From Bordetella parapertussis (GTDB lineage: Bacteria; Pseudomonadota; Gammaproteobacteria; Burkholderiales; Burkholderiaceae_B), in NCBI GenBank assembly GCA_945883615.1, contig CAMCYB010000007.1, positions 1 through 57,730 on the forward strand: a DNA stretch of 57,730 nucleotides, written 5' to 3'. Shown here in pieces: positions 16,942-25,266 of this stretch (within the stretch, counting starts at the first letter, position 1; each line of letters begins with the position of its first letter). A program made the translations under genes and the position numbers. The notes under the pieces were generated by a model that ran no database searches, was not told the origin of the DNA, and saw only the letters and a program-made list of their open reading frames with translations.

Positions 16942-17826
16942 TTAAGAAGTGGTTAAAGCGTCGATTGCATCATCATAAGCACGGCGTAGTTTTTGATAAA
17001 CGGGCCCTGGTTTACCTTGACCAACCGCTTTACCATCAAGCTGAACAATAGGTAACAATTCACGCGTAGCGGATGACATCATCAGCTCATCAGCCAAACA
17101 TAAATCACTTTGTGGAAATGGCGCTATCACAAAAGGTATACCTGCTTGGTCACAAAGCTCTTGTAAAAAACCGTAACGAATGCCCTCAAGTATCAAATGA
17201 TCTTTGGGTGGTGCATACAAGGTTCCTTGTTTAGCAACCCAAATATTGCATGATGCCCCTTCAGTTAAGAAACCATCACGGCATTGCACCACCTCATCGA
17301 CCTTGGCATCAATTGCCGCTTGTTTGGCCAGCACATTTCCTAATAAAGAAATTGATTTGATGTCGCAATGCAACCAACGCTTGTCTTCAATGCTAACAGC
17401 CGTTAAACCTTGCTCACGCGCAGCAGCTGTGGGGCGAGTCATGGGTGACACCATCGCAAAGACAGTCGGTTTTAAGGTCGGTACCGGAAAGGCGTGATCG
17501 CGCTTGGCAACGCCGCGTGTTATGTGTATGTAAACCATGCACGTTTGTTCAGATGATGTTTGAATTAATTTTTCAACCAATTCTACCCACTCATCACGAG
17601 TAAAAGGCGATTCAATTTTTAGTTTTTTTAAACTTCGAGCGAGCCGATCAAGGTGCTGTGCCATACGAAACGTTTTGCCACCATAAACAGGCACCACTTC
17701 GTAAATACCATCACCAAAAATAAACCCACGGTCTGAAACTGAAATTTTTGCTTCAGAAAGTGGTGTCATCACACCATTTAAAAATACGGTTGGGTCGCCC
17801 GTGACACCTTGTATCAACATATTCAT
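16942..17826 (-). CDS. D-amino acid aminotransferase (class IV, PLP-dependent)
   Basis: Fold-type IV transaminase, most like D-alanine aminotransferase. The 294-residue protein has FLNGVMTPLSEAKISVSDRGFIFGDGIYEVVPVYGGK, the class IV N-terminus with the phosphate-region Arg/Asp; the PLP Lys in DIKSISLLGNVLAKQAA; and TEGASCNIWV before LEGIRYGFLQELC. It would make D-Ala or D-Glu for peptidoglycan. It sits next to a DD-carboxypeptidase and upstream of DUF493-lipBA. The start is either 17826 or 17820. Branched-chain aminotransferase is less likely, since ilvE is at 41131. Confidence 0.9.
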   Translation of the reverse strand: MNMLIQGVTGDPTVFLNGVMTPLSEAKISVSDRGFIFGDGIYEVVPVYGGKTFRMAQHLDRLARSLKKLKIESPFTRDEWVELVEKLIQTSSEQTCMVYIHITRGVAKRDHAFPVPTLKPTVFAMVSPMTRPTAAAREQGLTAVSIEDKRWLHCDIKSISLLGNVLAKQAAIDAKVDEVVQCRDGFLTEGASCNIWVAKQGTLYAPPKDHLILEGIRYGFLQELCDQAGIPFVIAPFPQSDLCLADELMMSSATRELLPIVQLDGKAVGQGKPGPVYQKLRRAYDDAIDALTTS

Positions 17827-17866
17827 TTAACTCGTCTCATGATCGAATCATTAAAAAGATGTGAAA

Positions 17867-19129
17867 TTATCTCATCCATAATTTAACTGTATCAACCATA
17901 CGGCCAAAGAACCCAACGCGGCTGACCCCCTCTAAAACATCAAGTTGAACCGACTTGAGTAGCTTGTCTTCAAGCATAATAGACAGTGTGCCAACATGCT
18001 CACCTTGCGCTAGTGGCGCCAATAAGGGATCGGGGCGCTTTGCCACCGGTTTTATTTCAGCCGCTTTGCCGCGTGGAATGGTCACCCAAACCGTTTTTTC
18101 AACCCCTAATTTGGCCACTTCAGTCGTGCCCTGCCAAACACGGGCTTCAATTGTTGTTTGCCCTGCATCGTAGAGTTTGATTTGATCGAAATTTTGGAAT
18201 GACCAATTCAACAGCTTCAAACTTTCTTCAGCTCGGGTTGCTTCGCTATCTGCCCCGACCAACACCACGATTAGTCGGCGGTCGCCACGCTTGGCACTTG
18301 ATATCAGGCAATAACCTGCTGCATCAGTATGGCCTGTTTTCATGCCATCAACTGATGGGTCGGCCCACAGTAAACGATTGCGGTTAGGTTGTTTGATTTT
18401 GTTGTAAGTGAACTCACGCATTTGGTAGTAAGCATACTCAGACGGGTGATCTTCAATCATGTGTTGCGCCAAAATCGCCAAGTCTTGAACAGTGGTGATG
18501 TGCTGCGCATTGGGCAAACCCGTTGAGTTCATAAAACGGGTATCTTTCATGCCCAAGCGCTTGGCCTCTTGGTTCATCAACTCTGCAAACGCCTGCTCGC
18601 TGCCACCCACAGCCTCAGCCAGTGCAACCGACGCGTCATTACCTGATTGAATAATCATGCCTTTAATCAGCTCTTGCACTGTGACAGGCTTGTTCGGTTC
18701 GATAAACGTGCGCGAACCTCTAGTTTTCCAGGCAATTTCTGACACGTTAATTTGCTGATCAAGTGATAAACGCTTTTCTTCTAGCGCGTTGAACACTAAA
18801 TAGGCTGTCATGATTTTTGTGAGTGACGCCGGCTCAACGTGTTGCTCGGGGCGATGGGCTGCAACAGTTTGACCAGTCACAACGTCAACAATGATCCAAG
18901 CGCGAGCCGCAATAGTTGGCACGGGAATAGATGACAACGTTGAAACAATAACGGGGGTTACATTTTGAGTTGATACAGCGGCCGTTGCAGCCGCTGACGG
19001 CGTTTGGGTTTGGGTCTGTGTGACGTTTGTTTTTTGTGTTGTTGTTTGTGCAATTGAAACGTTCATTGCAGCAAAAGTGAACATCACTGCGCTCGTGACC
19101 AAAATAAATTTACGATTAAATGCGAGCAT
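17867..19129 (-). CDS. dacC: D-alanyl-D-alanine carboxypeptidase (PBP5/6 family)
   Basis: Periplasmic low-molecular-mass penicillin-binding protein that trims terminal D-Ala from peptidoglycan stems. The start at 19129 has AGGACGG ahead and gives a signal peptide (MLAFNRKFILVTSAVMF, cleaved near SIAQ). A Thr/Gln-rich linker follows. The active site has SxxK in EPASLTKIM, SxN in QSGNDASVALA and KTG in DGMKTGHTDAAG. The C-terminal domain and the amphipathic end (FFGRMVDTVKLWMR) anchor it to the inner membrane. The dacA/dacC choice is arbitrary. Confidence 0.93.
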   Translation of the reverse strand: MLAFNRKFILVTSAVMFTFAAMNVSIAQTTTQKTNVTQTQTQTPSAAATAAVSTQNVTPVIVSTLSSIPVPTIAARAWIIVDVVTGQTVAAHRPEQHVEPASLTKIMTAYLVFNALEEKRLSLDQQINVSEIAWKTRGSRTFIEPNKPVTVQELIKGMIIQSGNDASVALAEAVGGSEQAFAELMNQEAKRLGMKDTRFMNSTGLPNAQHITTVQDLAILAQHMIEDHPSEYAYYQMREFTYNKIKQPNRNRLLWADPSVDGMKTGHTDAAGYCLISSAKRGDRRLIVVLVGADSEATRAEESLKLLNWSFQNFDQIKLYDAGQTTIEARVWQGTTEVAKLGVEKTVWVTIPRGKAAEIKPVAKRPDPLLAPLAQGEHVGTLSIMLEDKLLKSVQLDVLEGVSRVGFFGRMVDTVKLWMR

Positions 19130-19157
19130 GGTGACCGTCCTGAACAAAACCATTATG

Positions 19158-19802
19158 TTACAGCGTCTTCAAACGAGTCTGTAGCAACTGCCTCAAAATC
19201 AATAGTTTTCCATGGAAAAAATGGCCCGCGTCGGGTATCACTGTGATGGGTAAATCAAGTGGGCGAGCCCATTCAAAAACTTCAGTGAGTGGCACCACAT
19301 CGTCGAGCTCACCATGCACAACGAAAGCGTCTGGTGGCGCAGCCGAGGCATAATGTCGAAATCGTAATGCGGCTGAACCCGCCAAAATCATTAAATCGGG
19401 TAAAGGTCGTTTTTGTGTTTGCCAAAGTGCATACATTTGTAAAGCGATTGAGGTGCCAAACGAAAACCCTCCAAATACCCATTGACCCCCTGCTAGCTCT
19501 GGGTAACGAACCCTAAATTGCTCTACCAAGGCCGCCATATCAAGCGTTTCACCATGCCCGTGATCAAACACACCCTCTGACAAACCAATGCCCCGAAAAT
19601 TAGGTCGTACGGTGACCAATTGATGTTGCACACAGGCGCGTGCAATGGTGGTGACTACTTTGTTGTCGCGCGTACCCCCTTGCGCAGGGTTTGGGTGCAA
19701 AACTAAGGCCCAACCCACGGGCTCTTGCTCGGGCCAATCAAATGCACAATCAATTTTGCCCGCTAACCCATCGAACTGAACCATTTCAGTATGTGCTGCC
19801 AT
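19158..19802 (-). CDS. Alpha/beta hydrolase (COG2945-like)
   Basis: A 214-residue alpha/beta-hydrolase of the small COG2945 type. Visible are LHPNPAQGGTRDNKVV after the first strands, RPNFRGIGLSEG, the nucleophile elbow GGFSFGTSIALQ, the catalytic Asp region VHGELDDVVPL and the His in DAGHFFHG. The start at 19802 has AAGGTGAG directly ahead, better than the upstream frame start at 19826. The substrate is unknown. It lies 28 bases upstream of the carboxypeptidase gene and just after the Mla-associated lipoprotein gene, all on the minus strand. Confidence 0.88.
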   Translation of the reverse strand: MAAHTEMVQFDGLAGKIDCAFDWPEQEPVGWALVLHPNPAQGGTRDNKVVTTIARACVQHQLVTVRPNFRGIGLSEGVFDHGHGETLDMAALVEQFRVRYPELAGGQWVFGGFSFGTSIALQMYALWQTQKRPLPDLMILAGSAALRFRHYASAAPPDAFVVHGELDDVVPLTEVFEWARPLDLPITVIPDAGHFFHGKLLILRQLLQTRLKTL

Positions 19803-19832
19803 AACGCTCACCTTTATACGATTCAATACCTG

Positions 19833-20483
19833 TTATTTTGCTCGCGTTGACAACGTTTTGTTGACCCACGTTGCAACACGATTTGCCACAAGGTTACTCG
19901 CAACACCAAGCGCTTGCGCACCCGCCTCAGCATCAGCTGATTGCGCGGGTACCCGTTCATAAAGCACATCACTACCTAAGATGGTTAAACCCCGAGTCAA
20001 CACCACTTGAAGCGTCACCACCGCTTCGCTTTGGCCATTACTTTGAAACACTTGCTCAAACTGTTGTAAATTTATACTCAACACGGGGGTTTTATCTCCG
20101 AAACCGCTTTGCAAAACAGGCCCTTGGCGCGACAAACGATCAATGAGGCGCTGACGTAGCATAGTCGCAGGCGGTGCCACCCATTTGAACGACGCGTAAG
20201 TCTGCGGCGCACCATTTGCACCAAAGCGCCAAACCACAGCAGTGGTTTGCACGAGGCCGATTGATAAGCCAGAGGGAACAGCAACAGCTAAACGGGGGTT
20301 AGGCGCAGGGTTTTGAGTGGTGGCATCTGTGGGTAAAGCGCCCAGATCAAGTTGCTTCATCACCGGGCCTGATTGACCCACACCGCACCCAGCAAGCACC
20401 AAACAAGACACCCAAATAAAATGGCGCAAGCCCTTTTTGTAAGGCAAAAAGCTCAAATAACGAATTGGTTGTGTTGCTTTCAT
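19833..20483 (-). CDS. ABC-type transport auxiliary lipoprotein (PqiC/YmbA-like)
   Basis: A 216-residue outer-membrane lipoprotein. The signal ends in the lipobox VLAGC (Cys about residue 33), giving CGVGQSGP at the mature N-terminus. The rest resembles the PqiC/YmbA auxiliary lipoprotein family, with LAVAVPSGLSIGLVQTTAVVWRFG and YASFKWVAPPATMLRQRLIDRLSRQG. It is the distal gene of mlaE-mlaF-mlaD-lipoprotein, the form of Mla-like operon common in Burkholderiales, where it probably couples the MCE protein to the outer membrane. A 69-base gap follows mlaD. Confidence 0.85.
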   Translation of the reverse strand: MKATQPIRYLSFLPYKKGLRHFIWVSCLVLAGCGVGQSGPVMKQLDLGALPTDATTQNPAPNPRLAVAVPSGLSIGLVQTTAVVWRFGANGAPQTYASFKWVAPPATMLRQRLIDRLSRQGPVLQSGFGDKTPVLSINLQQFEQVFQSNGQSEAVVTLQVVLTRGLTILGSDVLYERVPAQSADAEAGAQALGVASNLVANRVATWVNKTLSTRAK

Positions 20484-20552
20484 TTGTTCGCTGACCTCAA
20501 TAATGCTGCTGTAAAGACTTAAACTTTTAATACAAAAAATTTTAATAACCGC

Positions 20553-21383
20553 TTACTTGAAACCTGAAAAACCAGGCTCACCGGGCCCAGGTGTTGCTTT
20601 AGGAGGCCCAAAAATAATTGACTGTGGTGATTGCTTAAGGTCTCTTGTTGTTTGCGTTATGAGCTCAACCGCGTCATGTAATGATCCCGCTAATTGATTA
20701 ATTTCAGGCAATGTTGACGCCTGTATTTGTAAAGCGACTTTAGACACTTGCAACGCAACCTCATCAAAAGAATCAATCAATTTAGGCAATTTTTTTAAAG
20801 CAGGGTCTAACGTTTTAACTGATTCGTTTAATGATGCGGTCAAAATTTGTATATTCTTAATTGATTGGCTCAACGCTTTCACATTTTCCTCAGTGAATAC
20901 TTTTTCAACCTGGTCCATCAAGCGGTCAAGATCGTTAACAGCTGAATCGCCCAGTTTTTGCAGTTGTTGAAAAAAACCTGGTCGAATCGGTATGACATAT
21001 AACTCACTCTCTTGGCTGACGACCATTGTCGTGTCGGTACCGGTGTCGCGAAGTTCAATATTTGAAATGCCTGTTACCCCTTGAGTCATGATCTCTGACC
21101 ACGTTTGTTTGGTGACCGGTGTACCTGGAAGCAAACCAATCAAAATATTTACTGCGCCTGGGTTTGCCTGACTGATACTCACATCAAGTACTTTACCCAC
21201 GTTTACGCCCATGTATCTCACGTCAGACTGCATAGACAGCCCGCCCACAGAGTAGGTCGATACAATTTTGTATGGCGTATAGGTCACATCTTTACGATCA
21301 ATCCATAACGCGGCCACAATACCTGCGATTATCAAAGCAATCACAAAGGCACCCGCAAAAATAGCGTGGCTTCGATTTTCCAT
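20553..21383 (-). CDS. mlaD: MCE/MlaD-family lipid-transport protein
   Basis: Periplasmic substrate-binding component of an Mla-type phospholipid transporter. One N-terminal transmembrane helix (AIFAGAFVIALIIAGIVAALW) is followed by the MCE domain (YKIVSTYSVGGLSMQSDVRYMGVNVGKVLDVSI) and a helical tail with repeated LDP/LPKLIDSF segments that suggests a coiled coil. At 276 residues it is longer than E. coli MlaD (183) and closer to the single-MCE proteins with an extended tail that partner with a lipoprotein. It starts 13 bases after mlaF. Confidence 0.92.
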   Translation of the reverse strand: MENRSHAIFAGAFVIALIIAGIVAALWIDRKDVTYTPYKIVSTYSVGGLSMQSDVRYMGVNVGKVLDVSISQANPGAVNILIGLLPGTPVTKQTWSEIMTQGVTGISNIELRDTGTDTTMVVSQESELYVIPIRPGFFQQLQKLGDSAVNDLDRLMDQVEKVFTEENVKALSQSIKNIQILTASLNESVKTLDPALKKLPKLIDSFDEVALQVSKVALQIQASTLPEINQLAGSLHDAVELITQTTRDLKQSPQSIIFGPPKATPGPGEPGFSGFK

Positions 21384-21396
21384 ATTTTAATTCCTG

Positions 21397-22176
21397 CTAA
21401 GCATGTGCGCCAACCGCACGATCACCGCGCTTGCCCTGAAAAAAAGCTTTTATAAATGGGTGCTCAAAAGTCATGACTTGCTCAATTGAGCCTTCAACTA
21501 AAACGTGCTTTTCTGCTAATACGGCCACACGTGTTGATAAGTCTCGAATCGTATCAAGATCATGCGTAACCATAATCACCGTGAACTTTAACTGTTCATG
21601 TAATGCTTTTATCAACGCCACAAATTCGTCAGAGCGTTGAGGGTCTAGACCTGCTGTCGGCTCGTCAAGAAACAGTAATTCTGGGTCAAGAGATAACGCG
21701 CGCGCCAACGCCACACGCTTAACCATGCCCCCTGACAAATCAGAAGGCATCAACAATGCATCACGCTCATTTAAACCCACCCAATTTAAACGCATCAAAA
21801 CAACTTTACGCACCAAGTCTGGCGGCAAGTAGTGCATTTCACGTAAGGGTAATGCAACGTTATCGAATACCGAAAGTGCCGTAAACAAAGCCCCTGACTG
21901 AAACAGCATACCCCATCGACGCGTTAACGCTAAACGCTCAGGCCCCACGTAATCATGCACCGGTCGGCCCCAAAGCTTAATGACACCGCTTTGCGGGCGG
22001 TCTAACCCTAAAATTTGCCGTAATAAGGTCGTTTTACCTGAACCTGACCCGCCAACTAAAGCCAAAATTTCACCTGGCATGACATTCAAATTTAAATGCT
22101 CGTGCACCACGTGGCTGCCAAATGCCGTCGTGAGGTCTTGCACCGCGATGATGGGTTCTAAACGGGCGGTCATCAA
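21397..22176 (-). CDS. mlaF: Mla-type ABC transporter ATP-binding protein
   Basis: Cytoplasmic ATPase of the lipid-transport complex. It has Walker A GGSGSGKTT, a Q-loop in MLFQSGALF, the signature LSGGMVKRVALARAL (LSGGM is typical of MlaF-like ATPases), Walker B LLFLDEPTAGLDP and the H-loop VTHDLDT. Length 259. Its start overlaps the end of mlaE by four bases (ATGA-type), implying coupling. Confidence 0.95.
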   Translation of the reverse strand: MMTARLEPIIAVQDLTTAFGSHVVHEHLNLNVMPGEILALVGGSGSGKTTLLRQILGLDRPQSGVIKLWGRPVHDYVGPERLALTRRWGMLFQSGALFTALSVFDNVALPLREMHYLPPDLVRKVVLMRLNWVGLNERDALLMPSDLSGGMVKRVALARALSLDPELLFLDEPTAGLDPQRSDEFVALIKALHEQLKFTVIMVTHDLDTIRDLSTRVAVLAEKHVLVEGSIEQVMTFEHPFIKAFFQGKRGDRAVGAHA

Positions 22177-23300
22177 TACCCCAGCTCATCAAGCATGATG
22201 GCAAACAAGGCATCAATCAAAATAACACCTGTAATGGCTGTCACCACTGATGCGGTTGTGCCTTTGCCTAAACTTTCTGTGTTGGGCTCAATGCGCAACC
22301 CAAAATGACAAGCTGCCAAACCGATCCAGGCACCAAAAACTAAACCTTTGAGGCAACCTATCCAATAATTTGTGATGCCAATTGCTGTGGGTAGCTGGCT
22401 TAAAAACCAGGCTGGTTTAATGCCCAGATCAAGCTTGGCGGCATACATACCGCCCAACAATGCAACGGCATCAGTCCACAATATCAATAAAGGCATGGTC
22501 AAGGCTAACGCGATGACACGTGGCAAAATTAAACGTTGGCTTGGGGCTATACCCATCACAGTCATGGCGTCAAGCTCTTGTGTCACCCGCATCACGCCAA
22601 TTTGTGCCGTGATGGCAGAACCTGACCGACCTGCCACCAAAATAGCGGCCAAAACGGGTCCCAACTCTCGCACAACTGAGACACCCAAGAGTTTGACAAT
22701 AAAATGACCCGCACCAAACGCGGCTAACTGCTGACCTGACAGGTAAGACAGCACCACACCTATTAAAAAACCCACTAAAGCTGTGATGCCGAGCGCTTGA
22801 GTACCTGTTCTGTATATTTGAGCTGAAATTTCGCGCCAAGGACCAAAACGGGGTGAACCAATAAAAGCCATTAAATCAATTAACAATTGACCGAGCAACC
22901 CGGCGAGTAGGCGGGCGTGTAACACACCAATTTGCGCCCTTTCGCCTAAGCCTACAACCCAAGCCAACCAGTCTGTCCCGGGCTTAGGTAGCGGCTTATT
23001 GCTTTGGCCGCTGGCCACTTTATCTAACAAATCAGTTTGACCAGGGGTAGCCACGAGACTTGAGGGTTTTTGGCCACCCCAGTTGTCCCAGAGCAATTGA
23101 CCACCAATCGTGTCAAGCCTGCCCATGTGTGAAATATCCCACTGGGTGACGTGAGGCAATTTTTTTAATACATCTACGCGACGAGCGACCTCACCCTTAA
23201 TTGAGAGGGCCTGAACGCTCCAGTCGCCTTGCACAAATGCTACCCCTTGCTTAATCGACACAAGCGGTTCATGATTCGAAGCAGTTTTCAGCATTTGCAT
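22173..23300 (-). CDS. mlaE: STAS-MlaE fusion permease of Mla-type lipid transporter
   Basis: Inner-membrane permease. Residues 1 to about 110 form a STAS-like domain (FVQGDWSVQALSIKG, THWDISHMGRLDTIGGQLLW-like stretch), which in E. coli is the separate MlaB protein. The remainder is the MlaE permease with ALVGFLIGVVLSYLSGQQL, the hallmark SVVRELGPVLAAILVAGRSG, SAITAQIGVMRVTQELDAM and the C-terminal LIDALFAIMLDELGY. The fusion explains why no separate mlaB is present. It is the first gene of the operon; birA is divergent 65 bases upstream. Confidence 0.93.
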   Translation of the reverse strand: MQMLKTASNHEPLVSIKQGVAFVQGDWSVQALSIKGEVARRVDVLKKLPHVTQWDISHMGRLDTIGGQLLWDNWGGQKPSSLVATPGQTDLLDKVASGQSNKPLPKPGTDWLAWVVGLGERAQIGVLHARLLAGLLGQLLIDLMAFIGSPRFGPWREISAQIYRTGTQALGITALVGFLIGVVLSYLSGQQLAAFGAGHFIVKLLGVSVVRELGPVLAAILVAGRSGSAITAQIGVMRVTQELDAMTVMGIAPSQRLILPRVIALALTMPLLILWTDAVALLGGMYAAKLDLGIKPAWFLSQLPTAIGITNYWIGCLKGLVFGAWIGLAACHFGLRIEPNTESLGKGTTASVVTAITGVILIDALFAIMLDELGY

Positions 23301-23365
23301 ATGCTACAAACCATAGTGAATATATTTCATATAGATAAGTTTATACCTGATTTTGCGTTCAACAG

Positions 23366-24181
23366 ATGCCCTTGACTTTACCCTCGCCTGCACAATTAAA
23401 CGACGCCCTCAGTGCACACCTAGGTCAATTTACGCGCGTCAACTGGGTTGCTCAGACAGGTTCGACCAATGCTGACTTGATGTCGCAACACGATTTACTG
23501 ATCGGTCAAAGCCAGCTATTGGGTGCGCATCTGCAAACTGCGGGTCGCGGCCGGGCTGGGCGTATTTGGCTTAATCAAACAGGTCAATCGCTTACGTTTT
23601 CGTGTGGGTTTGAAACAGATTTAAAGCCAACACAACTCAACGGTCTTTCTTTAGCTCTTGGGGTAGGTGCATGTGAAGCATTGCGCGCACGATGCCCTAC
23701 CGATCGAGTTGATCGCCTTAAATTGAAATGGCCCAACGATTTAATGTTTGATCATGGCAAACTCGCTGGTATTTTGGTTGAAACCCAAATTAACGCTAAG
23801 CGTATTCGCATTGTTGTTGGCATGGGCATCAATTTAACGCAGGCTCAAGCGCTAGGCGATACGCTTGGGCGGCAGGTCGCGGCATTAAACGATATCTTCA
23901 CACTGGACCACGCAACGATCGTCACCTTAATCGGGAAGGTCGCATCATCGTGGCACGACATCGTTTTTAACTACGCCCAACACGGTTTTGTTATCTTTTT
24001 ACCTCGATTTAAGCACTTAGACTATTTGGCAAATCAACCGGTTGACGTGTTGCAACATCAAAATCACCTTTTTGCAGGCATCGCTGAGGGTATCGACTCG
24101 CAGGGCGCATTACAGGTGAGAAATGCTCAAGGCATCAAAGCCGTGACGGTGGGTGATGTGTCGGTACGTTTACAAACTTAA
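23366..24181 (+). CDS. birA: Biotin--[acetyl-CoA-carboxylase] ligase, without HTH domain
   Basis: Activates biotin with ATP and attaches it to the carboxyl carrier protein. The ligase core shows the GSTN motif (QTGSTNADLM), the biotinyl-adenylate loop TAGRGRAGRIW, KLKWPNDLMFDHGKLAGILVET, and VGMGINL. A C-terminal SH3-like domain follows (FAGIAEGIDSQGALQV). The N-terminal DNA-binding helix-turn-helix of E. coli BirA is absent, so this is a monofunctional group I ligase and not a biotin repressor. It is followed after 55 bases by coaX. Confidence 0.94.
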   Translation: MPLTLPSPAQLNDALSAHLGQFTRVNWVAQTGSTNADLMSQHDLLIGQSQLLGAHLQTAGRGRAGRIWLNQTGQSLTFSCGFETDLKPTQLNGLSLALGVGACEALRARCPTDRVDRLKLKWPNDLMFDHGKLAGILVETQINAKRIRIVVGMGINLTQAQALGDTLGRQVAALNDIFTLDHATIVTLIGKVASSWHDIVFNYAQHGFVIFLPRFKHLDYLANQPVDVLQHQNHLFAGIAEGIDSQGALQVRNAQGIKAVTVGDVSVRLQT

Positions 24182-24236
24182 AATCGTTTCTGCATTAAAT
24201 AATCGAGTTTTGCGCCCTAGCTGATAAAATAAAACT

Positions 24237-25085
24237 ATGGTGTTATTGCTTGATGTGGGTAATTCCCGCTTAAAAATCTGTTTATATCAACCGGTCAAAC
24301 ATGTTGAGCTGCCAACCATTATGGTGCCTACATCGACCCATACATGGTCGCCCATACTCGATGTGGTGGCGGTTAATCTAAAGCAAATCGAAAACCAACA
24401 AATCTTACCCAAATGTGTTCTTGATTTGCAATCGAATGCATCACAAAAAATTGCACTCGTGTGGGGCGTTAGTGTGGCTGGTGCGCACTTAAATCAATCG
24501 ATTGAAAGCCAATTAAAAAGCATAGGTCTGACCGTTCAATGGCTCAAACCCACCCGATCCCTGCTTGGCTTATTAAACAACTATGTCAACCCAGATCAAC
24601 TTGGGTCAGACCGTTGGGCCGCAGCTCTCGGGCTTCATGCTCGCTTTCGCACTTCACAAGCACCCATCATTTTGGCAAACTTTGGAACAGCCACAACCAT
24701 TGATACCATTTCGACTGAAGCCCACTTTTTAGGTGGGCTCATTTTGCCAGGGGTTGATCTCATGTTCGAATCACTGACCCGTCGCACGGCACAGTTACCC
24801 TTGGCGCAAGGGTCTGCCGTTGACTACCCGACCGATACAGACCATGCCATTGTTTCTGGTGTGTTAGCCTCACAGTTAGGCGCATTGCACCATCAGTTTG
24901 ATGTGGTGCATCAACAATTTAAAATAGCCCCCATTGTTTGTGTCAGTGGCGGCGCTTGGTCTAAAGTAGAGCCGGCATGGTCGTTGCACTTTCAACATGT
25001 CAGCTGGCACGCTTTACCCAACATTGTTTTAGAAGGGCTAGCCGCCGTCGCCACATCAACTTCTCACACTCAACCACTCACTTGA
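24237..25085 (+). CDS. coaX: Type III pantothenate kinase
   Basis: First step of coenzyme A synthesis: pantothenate to 4'-phosphopantothenate. The 282-residue protein has the ASKHA phosphate-1 motif LLDVGNSRLKICLY, GSDRWAAALGLHAR, the phosphate-2 motif LANFGTATTIDTI, LGGLILPGVDLMFESL and the adenosine-loop CVSGGAW. It follows birA, a common pairing in this group (the Bordetella homologue was described as Baf). A small ORF starts one base after its stop. Confidence 0.95.
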   Translation: MVLLLDVGNSRLKICLYQPVKHVELPTIMVPTSTHTWSPILDVVAVNLKQIENQQILPKCVLDLQSNASQKIALVWGVSVAGAHLNQSIESQLKSIGLTVQWLKPTRSLLGLLNNYVNPDQLGSDRWAAALGLHARFRTSQAPIILANFGTATTIDTISTEAHFLGGLILPGVDLMFESLTRRTAQLPLAQGSAVDYPTDTDHAIVSGVLASQLGALHHQFDVVHQQFKIAPIVCVSGGAWSKVEPAWSLHFQHVSWHALPNIVLEGLAAVATSTSHTQPLT

Positions 25086-25086
25086 T

Positions 25087-25266
25087 ATGAAATTTATATT
25101 TATGACTTTAATGGTGGTTAATGTGGCATTGTTTGGTATGGGTCAAGGCTGGTTTGGCACACCCAGAGCCGATGCAGGCCGCAACACAGCGATGTTGCAA
25201 CAGCAACTTAATGCATCGCAACTGACTGTAACACCCGCTGCGCCTCAAGCTCGGCCAAAGCCTTAA
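25087..25266 (+). CDS. 59-residue protein after coaX, possible SPOR-protein remnant
   Basis: ATG at 25087 follows the coaX TGA by one base, and the frame closes at TAA 25264-25266. The product starts with a signal-anchor-like MKFIFMTLMVVNVALFGMGQ and continues with polar FGTPRADAGRNTAMLQQQLN and an Ala/Pro/Gln end. In relatives I recall a larger protein after birA-coaX with a similar N-terminal anchor and a C-terminal SPOR domain. This one keeps only the anchor and linker, so a C-terminal truncation is plausible. The last 59 bases are antisense to the 3' end of waaA. Expression is likely from spacing, but no function can be given. Confidence 0.6.
   Translation: MKFIFMTLMVVNVALFGMGQGWFGTPRADAGRNTAMLQQQLNASQLTVTPAAPQARPKP

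Noticed and set aside
23366..24181. Loss of the BirA DNA-binding domain as a novel truncation
   Set aside because: HTH-less biotin ligases are normal in betaproteobacteria, and the ligase core is complete.
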